The notes beneath the pieces were generated by a model. The model was not told the origin of the DNA. It saw only the letters and a list, made by a program, of their open reading frames with translations, and did no database searches. The translations under genes and the position numbers were made by a program. A stretch of 64,000 nt of DNA from Blastococcus sp. HT6-4 (GTDB lineage: Bacteria; Actinomycetota; Actinomycetes; Mycobacteriales; Geodermatophilaceae): assembly GCF_039679125.1 (NCBI RefSeq), contig NZ_CP155551.1, forward strand, positions 2,604,001 to 2,668,000, read 5' to 3'. This document shows, piece by piece, positions 1 through 10,023 of this stretch. Position 1 is the first letter of the stretch. Each line of letters begins with the position of its first letter.

Positions 1-58
1 GCAGCAGGGCCAGACCCTCCCGGAGCAGTGCGTCGTCCTCGGCGATCACGATCCGCAC
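1..58 (-). CDS. Response regulator, N-terminal fragment cut by the window edge
   Basis: Only the first 19 codons are in the window. They read VRIVIAEDDALLREGLALL, the start of a receiver domain with the acidic pair (EDD) that binds Mg2+. The GTG start overlaps the stop region of the sensor kinase that follows at 46-1311, so the two genes are translationally coupled and form a two-component system. The output domain is not visible; a NarL/LuxR-type HTH is expected because the kinase is of the HisKA_3 class. Confidence 0.75.
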   Translation of the reverse strand, partial: MRIVIAEDDALLREGLALL

Positions 59-1311
59 GGCAGCTCCGCCTCCACCACGGTCGGCCCCCCGGCGGGGCTG
101 ACCACCCTCAGGGTCCCGTCGTGGGCCTCGACCCGGCCGCGGATGCCGGCCAGCCCCGACCCCGCGCGCTCGTCGGCGCCGCCGCGGCCGTCGTCCGCCA
201 CCCGCACGACCAGCCGGCCATCCCCCTGCCGCACCGTCACCGTGGCCGCCCGCGCCCCGCTGTGCCGGGCCACGTTGGTGAGCGCCTCCGCGACCGCGAA
301 GTACGCCGTCGCCTCCACGCTCGCCGGACACCGGACCGATACGTCGACCTCGACCTGGCACGGCACGGGGCACGCCGCGGCCAGCCCGGCGAGCGCCTCG
401 GCGAGCCCGCGGTCGGCGAGCACCGGCGGCACGATGCTGCGGACGACGGAGCGGAGCTCGGCGAGCGCCAGCTCCGCCGCGTCCTGCGCCCGCTCCAGCA
501 GCTCGTCGGTACCCGCCGGGTCGCGGGCGAGCGAGCGGCGGGCCGCACCGAGCAGGACGGTCACCGCCACCATCCGGTTCTGGGTGCCGTCGTGCAGCGA
601 CCGCTCGATCCGCCGCAGCTCGCTGACGTGGGCGTCGAGTGCGGCCGCCCGGCTCGCCGTCAGCTGGGCGACCCGCAGCGAGAGGTCCGTGCCCGGCGGC
701 GTCAGGAACCAGCGGGCCGTCCGCGCCTGGAGCCGGGCCATCCTCGGCGCCGCCCCGACGGTGAGCGCGGCCCAGCCCAGTCCCAGCAGCGCGACCGCGA
801 GGACACCCGAGACGGTGTCCTCGCCCCACCACCAGAGCCCCTCGGACTCCACCTCGTCGGGCAGCAGCGGCCGCCAGAGCGGATAGGTCGTGTCCCGGAC
901 GGCGTACAGCGGCAGCACGACGCCGATCAGGGTCCAGAGCAGTCCGCCGGTCGCGTGCGCCGCCACCCAGGCGAGTTCCCGCCCGACGACGGGGCTCCGC
1001 AGGGCGGCCCGGACGGTGCGCGGAACGGGCCCGGGGCTCGGGACCTCGACCCCCCACCGGCCCAGCCGCGCCCGCTCGCGGTCGGCGAGGCCGCGTACGG
1101 CCCGGAGCGCTCCGGGTACCAGCAGCAGACCCACGCCGATGAGGGACGCCGCGGCGACCAGCAGCAGCCAGGCGAAGAGGACGAACGCCAGCAGCGCGGT
1201 GCCCAGCCCGCCGGCGAGCTGCTCGACCGCCGTGAGCGTCGTGCGGGCGACCGCGGCGGTCGCCGGCCGGAGCCCCGCGGACCGCGCGGACCCCGGCGGC
1301 GAGATCGGCAC
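46..1311 (-). CDS. Sensor histidine kinase, NarL/HisKA_3 class, membrane-bound
   Basis: A 421-residue kinase. Hydrophobic segments lie near residues 36-68, 117-137 and 168-187. The dimerisation/phosphoacceptor helix carries IERSLHDGTQNR with the likely phospho-acceptor His240. A HATPase_c domain follows: N-box AEALTNVARHSG at about 336-348, then VADDGRGG and GSGLAGIRGRV. It should phosphorylate the response regulator beginning at 58. The gene diverges from an ABC transporter at 1468-4994, which is the natural candidate target. The stimulus cannot be read from sequence. The start is a GTG; a somewhat later start is possible because the first 25 residues are poorly conserved in character. Confidence 0.88.
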   Translation of the reverse strand: MPISPPGSARSAGLRPATAAVARTTLTAVEQLAGGLGTALLAFVLFAWLLLVAAASLIGVGLLLVPGALRAVRGLADRERARLGRWGVEVPSPGPVPRTVRAALRSPVVGRELAWVAAHATGGLLWTLIGVVLPLYAVRDTTYPLWRPLLPDEVESEGLWWWGEDTVSGVLAVALLGLGWAALTVGAAPRMARLQARTARWFLTPPGTDLSLRVAQLTASRAAALDAHVSELRRIERSLHDGTQNRMVAVTVLLGAARRSLARDPAGTDELLERAQDAAELALAELRSVVRSIVPPVLADRGLAEALAGLAAACPVPCQVEVDVSVRCPASVEATAYFAVAEALTNVARHSGARAATVTVRQGDGRLVVRVADDGRGGADERAGSGLAGIRGRVEAHDGTLRVVSPAGGPTVVEAELPCGS

Positions 1312-1467
1312 ACCCGGACGCTAGGAGGCCGCGGGCCGCACGTCATCACCCCTCACCCGGAAGTACAGCCTGCACCACCCCCGGTGGGCAGCGTGCGGGA
1401 TGGGACGAGCCGCCCGGACTCCGAAGGATCGAGGACGTCCCCATCCGCCCCTCCCGAGGAGCTCCCC

Positions 1468-1692
1468 GTGCCCGATCCCTACGCCCTCGATCCCCAGGGC
1501 CCACCCACGCCCGCCCGGCCCACGACCGGCGGCGCGCTGCGCGCGTTCCTGTGGGCCCTCCTGGCGCTCAGCGTCGGCGGCAACACCCTGTCCTCGTTCG
1601 CGAGCGTGCCGGTGTGGGTGAGCCTGTCCTTCGGACTGGTCACCGCGGCGTGCATCGCGGGGCTGGTCCTCGTGCACCGCCGCGCCCGATGA
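1468..1692 (+). CDS. Small two-helix membrane protein coupled to an ABC transporter
   Basis: A 74-residue protein starting at GTG, with a good ribosome site (GAGGA, 7 bases upstream). The first 25 residues are Pro-rich and probably cytoplasmic. Two hydrophobic segments follow (about residues 26-45 and 48-68), and the protein ends in HRRAR. Its stop overlaps the ATPase start (ATGA), so translation is coupled. I do not recognise a family; the position suggests an accessory or quality-control subunit of the ABC transporter. Confidence 0.6.
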   Translation: MPDPYALDPQGPPTPARPTTGGALRAFLWALLALSVGGNTLSSFASVPVWVSLSFGLVTAACIAGLVLVHRRAR

Positions 1693-2453
1693 CCACCGCG
1701 GTCACCCTCCCCGAACGGCCGGGGACCCCGGCCGGGTCGCCGGCCGTGCAGCTGGTCGGCGTGAGCCGCATCCACCCACCGGACGTCCGCGCCCTGGACG
1801 ACGTGAGCCTCACCGTCGACCGCGGCAGCTACCTCGCGGTCATGGGCCCGTCGGGCTCGGGCAAGAGCACCCTGCTGCACTGCGCCGCCGGGCTGGACTC
1901 GCCGACCAGCGGCCAGGTGCTGCTCGCCGGGCGCGAGATCGGCGGTCTGGACGAGACCCGCCGCACCGAGCTGCGCCGCGAGCACGTGGGGTTCGTCTTC
2001 CAGGCCTACAACCTCCTGCCGGCCCTGTCGGTCGCCGACAACGTGACCCTCCCGCTGCGGCTGGCGGGCAGGCCGCCGGAGCCGGACTGGGTGCGTTTCC
2101 TGCTCGACCGGGTCGGGCTCGGCGGGCACCTGGCCCGCCGCCCCGGCGAGCTCTCCGGTGGCCAGCAGCAGCGCGCGGCCATCGCCCGCGCTTTGGTCGC
2201 CCGGCCGGCCGTCGTCTTCGCCGACGAGCCCACCGGCGCCCTGGACCGCGCGAGCGCCGCCCAGATCCTCGGCCTGCTCCGCGACGTGGTCGACGAGCTC
2301 GGGCAGACCGTCGTGATGGTCACCCACGACCCCGCCGCCGCGGCGGAGGCCGACCGGGTGCTCGTGATGGCCGACGGCCGGGTCGTCGACGCGCTCGACC
2401 GGCCGACCCCGGGCGCGCTGGCCGCGCGCCTGGTCGCGCTCGGGGAGGGCTGA
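1689..2453 (+). CDS. ABC transporter ATP-binding protein (LolD/MacB type)
   Basis: A 254-residue nucleotide-binding subunit. It has Walker [10 protein letters not shown], a Q-loop in [10 protein letters not shown], signature LSGGQQQR and Walker [13 protein letters not shown], followed by an H-loop (MVTHD). The FQAYNLLP and DEPTGALD patterns are typical of ATPases that work with FtsX/MacB-type permeases, which extrude substrates or release lipoproteins and peptides rather than import them. It overlaps the small upstream gene by ATGA and is separated from the permease by 3 bases, so the three form one operon. Confidence 0.93.
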   Translation: MTTAVTLPERPGTPAGSPAVQLVGVSRIHPPDVRALDDVSLTVDRGSYLAVMGPSGSGKSTLLHCAAGLDSPTSGQVLLAGREIGGLDETRRTELRREHVGFVFQAYNLLPALSVADNVTLPLRLAGRPPEPDWVRFLLDRVGLGGHLARRPGELSGGQQQRAAIARALVARPAVVFADEPTGALDRASAAQILGLLRDVVDELGQTVVMVTHDPAAAAEADRVLVMADGRVVDALDRPTPGALAARLVALGEG

Positions 2454-2456
2454 GCC

Positions 2457-4994
2457 GTGGTCCGTCTGGCGCTTGGCATGGCCCGCCGCCGCATGGCCGC
2501 CCTCGTCGCCGTGGCCTTCGCCGTCCTCGGCGGGGTGGCGATCGTCACCGGCACGGGCGTGCTCCTCGAGTCGGGCCTGCGATCCGAGCTGTCCGCCGGG
2601 CGGCTGGCCGGCGCCGACGTCCTCGTCGCCGCCGACCCGACGGTGCCGCGGGCCGAGGACCTCGACCTCGCGCTGCCCGAGCGGCGCCCCGTCCCCGCCG
2701 AGCTGGTGCACGACCTCGCGAACGTGCCGGGCGTCACCGCCGTCGCCGGCGACGTCAGCTTCCCCGCCGCTGTCCTGGACGGCGACGCCGCGGTCGCGCC
2801 GGTCGGCGACGCGGCCACCGACGGCCACGGCTGGTCGTCGGTCGCGCTGCTCCCCCGCGCCGCGGTCGAGGGCGCGCCGCCCACCGGCGCCGACGAGGTG
2901 GCCCTGGACGCCGACCTCGCGGCGGCGGCGGGGCTCGAGGTCGGGGACACCGCACGCCTCGTGGCCGCCGGCGTTCCCGGCGAGTACCGCGTCACGGCCG
3001 TGGTGCGCCCGGCCGGAGCCGGGGTGCTGTTCGACGACGCGACCGCCGCGGAGCTCGCCGGGCGCACCGATGGTGCCCGCGCGGCGACCGTCGACCTGGT
3101 GGGTCTCCGGGTCGAGCCGGGGGCGACCGACCGCGTCGCCGCCGCCGTCCGCGCCGAGCTGCCGGGCACCGGCCTGGTGGTCGCCACCGGCGACGACCGG
3201 GGGGAGGCCGTCCTGCCGGGGGCCGCCTCGTCGCGGTCGCTGCTCGTGGTCCTCGCCGGCTCGCTGGCCGGGGTGCCGCTGCTGGTCGTCGGCTTCCTGG
3301 TCGCCGGGGCGGTGAGCGTGTCGATCGCCGGGCAGCGGCCGGAGCTGGCCCTGCTCCGCGCGGTCGGGACGACGCCGCGGCAGCTGCGCCGGCTGGTGGC
3401 GGCCCAGGCCACCGGGATCGGTGCGGTCGCCGCCCTGCCCGGCCTGCTGCTCGGCTACCTGCTCGCCGGCCGGTTCCGCTCGCTGCTCGTCGACATCGGG
3501 CTGCTTCCGGAGGCGCTCCCGCTGACCGTGAGCCCCCTGCCCGCCGTCGCGGCCGTGCTCCTGCTGCTGCTTGTCGTGCAGGTGGCGGCCCGCGGCGCGG
3601 CCTGGCGGGTCTCGCGGGAGCCGGTCACCACGGTCCTCGGCGAGTCGCGCACGGGGCCCCGGACGCCGTCGGCCGCCCGGACCCGTGCCGGACTGTTCCT
3701 GCTGGTGGCGGCCGTCCCGCTGGCGGTGCCACCGCTGCTGGTCCGCTCGTCCCTGGGGGCGGCGTCCACCTCGATGGCCGGCATCGTCGCCGCCGTCGGG
3801 CTGGCACTGGCCGGCCCGGCCCTGCTCCGGCGGGTCAGCGGCGGCCTGGCCGCCCGGCTCCCCGCACGCGCCTCGGCCCCCACGTGGCTGGCCACCGCGA
3901 ACCTGCACGGGTACGCGCTGCGCTCCGCGGGCGCGATCAGCACGCTGGCGATGGCCGTCGTCTTCGTGCTCACCTACACCTTCGCCCAGACCACGGTGAC
4001 CGGCGCGGTCGCCCGGGACGTCGAGACGGCGACGCTCGCCGACGCGACGGTCGACGCCTCCGCCGTCGGCGGCGTCCCCGACGGGCTGCTCGAGGAGGTC
4101 CGCGCCACCGAGGGCGTGCGGGCCGCCGCGCCGGTGAGCACCACCACCGTGCTGCTCACCGGGCGCACCCTGGGGACGGAGACGGTCGAGCCCTCCTCCG
4201 CGCTGGTGCTCTCCCCCGCCGCTTCGGACGTCCTCGACCTCGGCGTCCGGTCCGGCGACCTGATCGACCTCACCGGCCCGACCGTCGCCATCGGCCGGGA
4301 GCTCGCCGAGGCCCGGGGCACCACCGTCGGCGACGACGTGGCACTCACGCTCGGGGACGGGACGGGCGTCGAGGCCCGGGTGGTGGCCGTCTACGACCGC
4401 ACCCTCGGCTTCGGACCCGTGGCCCTCTCCCCCGATCTGGCGGCCGGGCACCGGGGCTCGGACCTCGCCGACAGCCTGCTGGTGCGCACCGACGGCACGG
4501 CCGGGGCCTCGGAGCGCCTCGCGGCGCTGCAGCCGGACTGGCCCGGCATCGCTGTGAGCGGGGTGGACGCCGGCAGCGGCATCGCGCAGGCCACGCCGCC
4601 GGAGGTGTGGGTGAACCTGGCGGTGATCGTCGTGCTGCTGGGCTACGTCCTGCTCGGCACCACCAACGCGATGGTCGCCGGCACCGCGCAGCGCCGGACG
4701 GAGTTCGCCACGCTCCGGCTGACCGGCACCACACCGCGGCAGATCCGGGCGATGGTGCGGCGGGAGGCGGCGTTGATCTCCGCGGCGGCCGTCGTCGCCG
4801 GGCTGCTGCTGGCCGCCCTGCCGCTCGCCCTGCTCGGCGTGGGTTTCCTGGCCCGACCGTGGCCGGCAGGGCCGTGGTGGCTGGTGCCGGCGACCGTGGT
4901 GGTGGTCGCCGTGGTGGCGTTCCTCAGCACGGAGGGCCCCACCCGGCTGGCCCTGCGGACGCCGCCCGCGGAGACCCTCGGCCGGGCGGGATGA
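2457..4994 (+). CDS. ABC transporter permease with two FtsX domains
   Basis: An 845-residue permease. It has an N-terminal membrane helix (about 12-35), a large extracytoplasmic part, a first FtsX block (about 260-390), a second helix pair around 410-520, another extracytoplasmic part, and a C-terminal FtsX block (about 715-835). The repeats [13 protein letters not shown] and [13 protein letters not shown] mark the two cytoplasmic coupling loops. This 10-helix duplicated layout is common in actinobacterial exporters controlled by neighbouring two-component systems. The substrate is unknown; antimicrobial peptide resistance or lipoprotein/lipid handling are possible but not shown. Confidence 0.9.
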   Translation: MVRLALGMARRRMAALVAVAFAVLGGVAIVTGTGVLLESGLRSELSAGRLAGADVLVAADPTVPRAEDLDLALPERRPVPAELVHDLANVPGVTAVAGDVSFPAAVLDGDAAVAPVGDAATDGHGWSSVALLPRAAVEGAPPTGADEVALDADLAAAAGLEVGDTARLVAAGVPGEYRVTAVVRPAGAGVLFDDATAAELAGRTDGARAATVDLVGLRVEPGATDRVAAAVRAELPGTGLVVATGDDRGEAVLPGAASSRSLLVVLAGSLAGVPLLVVGFLVAGAVSVSIAGQRPELALLRAVGTTPRQLRRLVAAQATGIGAVAALPGLLLGYLLAGRFRSLLVDIGLLPEALPLTVSPLPAVAAVLLLLLVVQVAARGAAWRVSREPVTTVLGESRTGPRTPSAARTRAGLFLLVAAVPLAVPPLLVRSSLGAASTSMAGIVAAVGLALAGPALLRRVSGGLAARLPARASAPTWLATANLHGYALRSAGAISTLAMAVVFVLTYTFAQTTVTGAVARDVETATLADATVDASAVGGVPDGLLEEVRATEGVRAAAPVSTTTVLLTGRTLGTETVEPSSALVLSPAASDVLDLGVRSGDLIDLTGPTVAIGRELAEARGTTVGDDVALTLGDGTGVEARVVAVYDRTLGFGPVALSPDLAAGHRGSDLADSLLVRTDGTAGASERLAALQPDWPGIAVSGVDAGSGIAQATPPEVWVNLAVIVVLLGYVLLGTTNAMVAGTAQRRTEFATLRLTGTTPRQIRAMVRREAALISAAAVVAGLLLAALPLALLGVGFLARPWPAGPWWLVPATVVVVAVVAFLSTEGPTRLALRTPPAETLGRAG

Positions 4995-5084
4995 GCCGGG
5001 AGCGGCGGCGCCTCAGCAGGAGCCCCCCGTCTGGACTGCGCAGCCACCGATGGCTGGCCGCACCGGTCACCGCCCGGGTCTCGT

Positions 5085-5681
5085 GACGGCGCACCGGGCC
5101 GACGCGCCGTCCGACGCCCACCGGGACGACCCGGAGTTCGGTTACCGACTCGTCGAAGGGGCCGCCGCGAACGGGCAGCCGAGAACCGCTCGGACGGCCT
5201 GGGCGATCTGTGCGGCCAACCGGTGGTGGAGCGCTTCCGGCTCGTCCCGACGAGGCAAGGGCGGCCGGCCGGACCGCCAGTGCTCGACGACCGGGTCAAC
5301 CGGGTTCACCGCCGAGGCGTCCAACGCCTTGTGGTTGATCGGCATCACCGAACACCGCACCGCCGAAGGCAAGCTCTGCCTGTGCACGACCACCGACGTG
5401 CATTCCAACCGAATCGTCGGCTACTCCATCGACAAGTCCCGCAGGCGGAAGTTCGTTCACCCCCCGATCAGCATCAGCTCACCGGCTCGATGGGCCCAGT
5501 CGGCGCGGCCGGCGACAACGCCGCCATGGAGTCGTCCTTCGCCCTGCTGCAGAACGTGCTCGACCGCCGACAGTGGCACACCCGACAAGAGCTGCGGATT
5601 GCGATCGTCAGCTGGATCGAACGGGCCTATCACCGGCGGCGCCGTCAAGACGTCCTCGGTCGACTCACGCCCATCGAGTAG
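5085..5681 (+). pseudogene. Degenerate IS3-family transposase (orfB) remnant
   Basis: Two frames together give a recognisable IS3-type integrase. The first frame reads HRDDPEFGYRL and later NALWLIGITEHRTAEGKLCL and TTDVHSNRIVGYS. The second frame reads LTGSMGPVGAAGDNAAMES and then ALLQNVLDRRQWHTRQELR, ending at a TAG. The usual WLTDITEH motif reads WLIGITEH, so the first catalytic Asp is Gly. The second Asp and the Glu (AAMES) remain. About 25-35 residues are missing between the SID and RKFVH motifs, and a frameshift follows at about 5455-5470. The element is therefore dead. I could not define its terminal inverted repeats. Confidence 0.8.
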
Positions 5682-5844
5682 GAACGATCGTGGCCACTCA
5701 GGGCCGCGTGACTCCGTGCATCAGTCCCGACGTTGGGTTCTCACATACTGCAATTGCCGTAGATGAAGCCTGCACCGGCATGACGACGGAGGGTGTGCCG
5801 GCGCAGGAGGCTGCCAATCGCCGACAACGGAACCGGAGTATCAG
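5682..5844. other. Intergenic stretch before the MMPL exporter, lower GC than its surroundings
   Basis: These 163 bases have several AT-rich words (for example around 5735-5770) unlike the rest of the window. The stretch probably contains the right end of the decayed insertion element and the promoter of the exporter operon. TAGATG near 5760 could be a -10 box, but no convincing -35 box is visible. I see no gene. Confidence 0.4.
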
Positions 5845-8031
5845 ATGGCAGCCTTGCTTGATCGTCTCGGTCGTTTCTCCTTTCGAAAGCGGTGGTGGAC
5901 AGCCTCGCTCTGGCTGCTGGTCCTCGCGGGGGCGGTGACGGCCGCCGTCACGTCCGAGGGCCCGGTGAACACCCGGGCGACCATCCCGGGCATCGAGTCG
6001 CAGGACGCCTTCGACCTCCTCGCCGAGCGCTTCCCCGACACCCCCACGGACAGCGCGTCGGCGACCCTCGTGTTCGTCGCTCCCGGGGGCGGTGCGCTGG
6101 AGGAGCCGGCGAACCGGGCGGCGGTCGAGGAGGCGCTGGCCAACGTGGCCGGCAGCCCGCAGGTGTCCCGGGTGGTGCCGCCCTCGGCCGGCACGAGCAT
6201 CAGCGCCGACGGCTCGACCGGCCTCGCGTCGGTGACGTACGACGTGCCGTCGGCGGAGGTCACCGACGAGTCGCGCGCCCTGCTGGAGGAGTCCGTCGAG
6301 CAGGCGCGGGACGACGGGCTGACCGCCGAGATGCGCGGCTCGGCGCTCAACAGCCCGACCAGCATGAGCGCCACCGAGCTCCTCGGGGTCGCGATCGCGG
6401 CCGTCGTCCTGCTGATGACCTTCGGGTCGCTGGTGGCCGCGGGGCTGCCCCTGGTCACGGCGATCATCGGGGTGGCCGTCTCGTTCCTCGGAGTCTGGGC
6501 ACTCGCCGGCCCGCTGGGGATGGCGATCACCAGCGGGATGCTCGCGCTGATGCTGGGGCTGGCGGTCGGCATCGACTACGCCATGTTCGTCGTCTCGCGG
6601 TACCAGGAGGAACGGCAGAGCCAGGACGACGCCGAGACGGCGGCCGGTCGCGCCGTCGGCACCGCCGGATCCGCGGTCGTCTTCGCCGGGACGACGGTGG
6701 TGATCGCGCTCGCCGGGCTGTTCGTGGTCGGGATCCCGTCGCTGATGAAGATGGGGCTGGCCGCCGCCGGCGCCGTCGTCGTGGCCGTCCTGGTCGCGCT
6801 GACGCTGGTCCCGGCGCTGCTGGGCGTGTTCCCGAACCGGGTCCGCTCGCGGGCGCAGCGGCGCGGTGGTCGCACCTCGCCCCGCGTCCCGGTGGCCCGG
6901 TCGTGGATGCGGCTGGTGCAGCGCCGTCCGCTCCTGGTCACGGTGGCCGGGGTCGCGGTGCTCGCTGCTGTCGCCGTCCCGGCGCTGTCGTTGCAGCTGG
7001 GCACCCCCGGCGACGCCTCGCTGCCGACCACGGCCACCGAGCGCCGGGCCTACGACCTCCGGGCCGAGGCGTTCGGGCCCGGCTCCAACGGTCCGCTGAC
7101 GGTCGTGGTCGACGCCCGCGGTGCGAGCGACCCCGAGACCGCGGTGGCGGCCGTCGCGGACGACCTCGCAGCGGCCGACGGCGTGGCCTCGGTGTCGACC
7201 GCGACCTTCAACGAGCAGGGGGACACGGCGGTGTTCACCGCCGTCCCCACCACCGGGCCGACCGACGAGCGCACCGAGCAGCTGGTGGAGTCGCTGCGGG
7301 ACGCCCGCCCGGCCGTGGAGCGTGACCAGGGCGTGAGCTACGAGATCACCGGAACGACGGCGCTCGACATCGACATGGCGCAGAAGACCCAGTCGGCCCT
7401 CGTGCCCTACGTCGCGCTCGTCGTCGGTCTCGCCGTGCTGCTCCTGCTGGTGGTGTTCCGCTCGATCTGGGTGCCGGTCAAGGCCGCGGCCGGCTTCCTG
7501 CTCTCGCTGTTCGCCTCCATCGGGGTGATCGTCGCGGTCTTCCAGTGGGGTTGGGCGGGTGATCTGCTCGGCGTCGAGCAGACTGGCCCGGTCATGAGCC
7601 TGATGCCCATCCTGCTGGTGGGGATCGTGTTCGGGCTGGCGATGGACTACGAGGTGTTCCTGGTGTCGCGGATGCGTGAGGCGCACGTGGACGGTGTGCC
7701 GGCCCGCCAGGCGGTCGGAACGGGCTTCGCGCAGAGCTCGAAGGTCGTGGTCGCCGCGGCGGTGATCATGATCGCGGTCTTCGGCGGGTTCGCGGCGGCC
7801 TCGGAACCGTTGATCAAGATGGTCGGTCTCGGGCTCGCGGCGGCGGTCTTCTTCGACGCGTTCGTCGTCCGCCTGACGCTGGTGCCCGCCATCCTGCAGC
7901 TGCTCGGTGAGCGGGCGTGGTGGCTGCCGCGCTGGCTCGATCGGCTGCTGCCGCGCGTCGACGTGGAGGGTGCGTCGCTGGCTCCCGCGCAGGCCGAGGC
8001 GCGACCCGACCTGGCGCTGAGCAGCCGCTGA
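5845..8031 (+). CDS. MMPL/RND-family membrane transporter
   Basis: A 728-residue protein with the two-fold MMPL layout: a helix at 20-38, an extracytoplasmic domain to about 170, five helices at about 175-335, a second extracytoplasmic domain to about 510, and five more helices to about 690. Characteristic segments are GLAVGIDYAMFVVSRYQEE and its repeat GLAMDYEVFLVSRMREA, with the Asp residues of the proton relay. The family exports lipids, siderophores, pigments or drugs by proton-motive force. Its stop overlaps the start of a sensor kinase (TGATG), so an exporter and its own two-component system form one operon. The start has a GGAG site upstream. Confidence 0.92.
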   Translation: MAALLDRLGRFSFRKRWWTASLWLLVLAGAVTAAVTSEGPVNTRATIPGIESQDAFDLLAERFPDTPTDSASATLVFVAPGGGALEEPANRAAVEEALANVAGSPQVSRVVPPSAGTSISADGSTGLASVTYDVPSAEVTDESRALLEESVEQARDDGLTAEMRGSALNSPTSMSATELLGVAIAAVVLLMTFGSLVAAGLPLVTAIIGVAVSFLGVWALAGPLGMAITSGMLALMLGLAVGIDYAMFVVSRYQEERQSQDDAETAAGRAVGTAGSAVVFAGTTVVIALAGLFVVGIPSLMKMGLAAAGAVVVAVLVALTLVPALLGVFPNRVRSRAQRRGGRTSPRVPVARSWMRLVQRRPLLVTVAGVAVLAAVAVPALSLQLGTPGDASLPTTATERRAYDLRAEAFGPGSNGPLTVVVDARGASDPETAVAAVADDLAAADGVASVSTATFNEQGDTAVFTAVPTTGPTDERTEQLVESLRDARPAVERDQGVSYEITGTTALDIDMAQKTQSALVPYVALVVGLAVLLLLVVFRSIWVPVKAAAGFLLSLFASIGVIVAVFQWGWAGDLLGVEQTGPVMSLMPILLVGIVFGLAMDYEVFLVSRMREAHVDGVPARQAVGTGFAQSSKVVVAAAVIMIAVFGGFAAASEPLIKMVGLGLAAAVFFDAFVVRLTLVPAILQLLGERAWWLPRWLDRLLPRVDVEGASLAPAQAEARPDLALSSR

Positions 8032-9203
8032 TGAGCACCGGCCGGATCGGGGTGCGGGACGCGGCGGCCGCGTTCGTGGCGTTCCTCTTTGCCGCCCTCG
8101 GTGCCAGCATCGGCACCCAGGGGATCGTCGGTCCGGCCGTGCTCGTCCCCGGCGTGCTGCTCAGCCTGGTGGCCAGCGGCGCGCTGTTCACCGCGGCCCG
8201 GTGGCCGCGCGCCGCGACGGCCGTCGCGATCTGCTGCGAGACGGCCGCGTGCGCGCTCGGCTACCTGCCGACGCCGTTGCTGCTGGCCCCGCTGATCGGC
8301 TGCCTGTACTGGCTCGCGGTCGTCGGGTCGGTGCGGGCGGTCGCCTGGTGGACCGGGTCCGCGGTGGCCGCGGTCATCCTGGGCGGCCTGACCGACACAC
8401 CCACCGGGGGCTCGCTGGTGCTGCGCACCGTCGGCGTCGCGCTGTGGCTGCTGCCGGCGGTCTTCGCCGGCCGGACGACGCAGGCCCACCGGTCCTACCT
8501 CGACGTGGTCCGGGCCCGCGCCGAGGACGCCGAGCGCAGCCGGGACGACGAGATCCGGCACCGGGTGGGCGAGGAACGCCTGCGCATCGCGCGGGAGCTG
8601 CACGACGTCGTCGCCCACCACCTCACGGTGGCCCATGCGCAGGCCGGGACCGCGGAGCACCTTGTGAACAAGCGTCCCGAGCAGGCACGGGAGCTGCTGG
8701 CCGGGCTGAGCGTCTCCACGTCGGCGGCGCTCCAGGAGCTCAAGGCGACCGTGGCGGTGCTGCGCACCTCCGACGACGACCCCCCGGTGGACACCGTGCC
8801 GGCACCGGGGCTCGATCAGCTCGCGGAGCTGGTCGAGCCCTGCCGGGCCGCCGGCATCGAGGTCACGGTGCTCCGCGAGGGGTCGCTGGCGTGCCTGCCC
8901 CGGCTGATCGACGTCACCGCGTACCGGGTCGTCCAGGAGGCCCTGACCAACGTCACCAAGCACGCGGTCCGGCCGTCCGTGACGATCACCGTGAGCCGAA
9001 CCGAGGACACCTTCTGCGTCCAGGTGGTGAACACCGGCGTCCGGCCCGGTCCGGTGGGATCGGGCTACGGGCTGATCGGGATGCGCGAGCGCGCGCTCGC
9101 GCTCGGCGGGACGGTGGAGGCCGGCCCGGCCGGGGAGGGTCGGTACGCCCTCACTCTCGTCGTCCCGCTGGCTCGCTGGCAGGAAGCGCAGGAGGCACGA
9201 TGA
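8031..9203 (+). CDS. Sensor histidine kinase, NarL/HisKA_3 class
   Basis: A 390-residue kinase. The N-terminal half is four to six membrane helices (about residues 10-148) with almost no extracytoplasmic loop, so it probably senses something in or near the membrane. The phosphoacceptor motif is RIARELHDVVAHHL with His191. The ATP-binding domain has VVQEALTNVTKHA and GYGLIGMRERAL. The start overlaps the MMPL stop and the stop overlaps the response-regulator start, so the three genes are co-translated. The pair probably adjusts MMPL expression in response to membrane stress or substrate load. Confidence 0.92.
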   Translation: MSTGRIGVRDAAAAFVAFLFAALGASIGTQGIVGPAVLVPGVLLSLVASGALFTAARWPRAATAVAICCETAACALGYLPTPLLLAPLIGCLYWLAVVGSVRAVAWWTGSAVAAVILGGLTDTPTGGSLVLRTVGVALWLLPAVFAGRTTQAHRSYLDVVRARAEDAERSRDDEIRHRVGEERLRIARELHDVVAHHLTVAHAQAGTAEHLVNKRPEQARELLAGLSVSTSAALQELKATVAVLRTSDDDPPVDTVPAPGLDQLAELVEPCRAAGIEVTVLREGSLACLPRLIDVTAYRVVQEALTNVTKHAVRPSVTITVSRTEDTFCVQVVNTGVRPGPVGSGYGLIGMRERALALGGTVEAGPAGEGRYALTLVVPLARWQEAQEAR

Positions 9204-9862
9204 TCCGGGTGCTCCTGGCGGACGACCAGGCGCTGCTGCGGTCGACGTTCCGCATGCTGATCGACTTCTGCGACGACATGACGGTCGTCGCCGAGGCCGC
9301 GAACGGCGAGGAGGCGGCCGATCTCGCCCGGCGGCACCGTCCCGACCTGGTCCTGATGGACATCCGGATGCCGGTCCTGGACGGGCTCGCCGCGACCCGG
9401 CAGATCTGCTCCGCCCCCGACCTGGCGGGCACGCGGGTGCTGATCCTGACCACCTTCGAGTCCGACGAGCACGTGGCGCACGCGCTCCGAGCCGGGGCGA
9501 GCGGCTTCCTGGGCAAGGACGCCACGCCCGCCGAGCTGCTCGCCGGGATCCGGACGGTCGTGGCCGGGGAGGCGCTGCTCTCGCCCGTCGCCACCCGGGT
9601 GCTGGTGAACCGCTTCCTCGCCAGTCCGGACGGCATCGGCGACCTGCCGCGCGGACTGCTCCCGAGGTTGACCGACCGCGAGCGCGAGATCACCGGGCTG
9701 GCCGCGCTCGGCCTGTCCAACCAGCAGATCGCCGAGCGGCTGGTCGTGAGCCCCCTGACAGTTCGCACACACGTACACCGGGCGATGACGAAGCTAAAAG
9801 CACGCGACCGGGCGCAGCTGGTCGTCATCGCCTACCAGGAGGGGTTGGTACGTAGTGCATGA
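9200..9862 (+). CDS. NarL/LuxR-family response regulator
   Basis: A 220-residue regulator. The receiver domain has Asp8/Asp9, phospho-acceptor Asp54 (VLMDIRMP), Thr near 83 (ILTTFE) and Lys near 105 (FLGKDAT). The C-terminal LuxR HTH reads LTDREREITGLAALGLSNQ and QIAERLVVSPLTVRTHVHR. The start is the ATG overlapping the kinase stop (ATGA). It is the cognate partner of the kinase at 8031-9203. The gene contains a small patch of less GC-rich codons near 9760-9800. Confidence 0.93.
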   Translation: MIRVLLADDQALLRSTFRMLIDFCDDMTVVAEAANGEEAADLARRHRPDLVLMDIRMPVLDGLAATRQICSAPDLAGTRVLILTTFESDEHVAHALRAGASGFLGKDATPAELLAGIRTVVAGEALLSPVATRVLVNRFLASPDGIGDLPRGLLPRLTDREREITGLAALGLSNQQIAERLVVSPLTVRTHVHRAMTKLKARDRAQLVVIAYQEGLVRSA

Positions 9863-9900
9863 CGGGGGTCACGGCTTGATCGTCGTCGGCTGAACGGTCG

Positions 9901-9917
9901 CGCCCGTGTCACGGGCG
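9901..9917 (+). terminator. Hairpin after the MMPL two-component operon
   Basis: CGCCCGT and ACGGGCG form a 7-bp stem with a 3-base loop, about 40 bases after the response-regulator stop. There is no T-run, as is usual for actinobacterial terminators. Confidence 0.5.
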
Positions 9918-10023
9918 AGCCACTGCGTCCCTGACCGTGGACGGACCCGCCTCGGGTGACCGCCGATGCGGGTGGACGTCCGACCCGCCTTCTCCTGCTT
10001 CACTGACAACAGCCAGCGACGGG

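Noticed and set aside
1479-4451. 990-codon open frame antisense to the ABC transporter
   Set aside because: Same composition artefact; the + strand encodes clear Walker and FtsX motifs.
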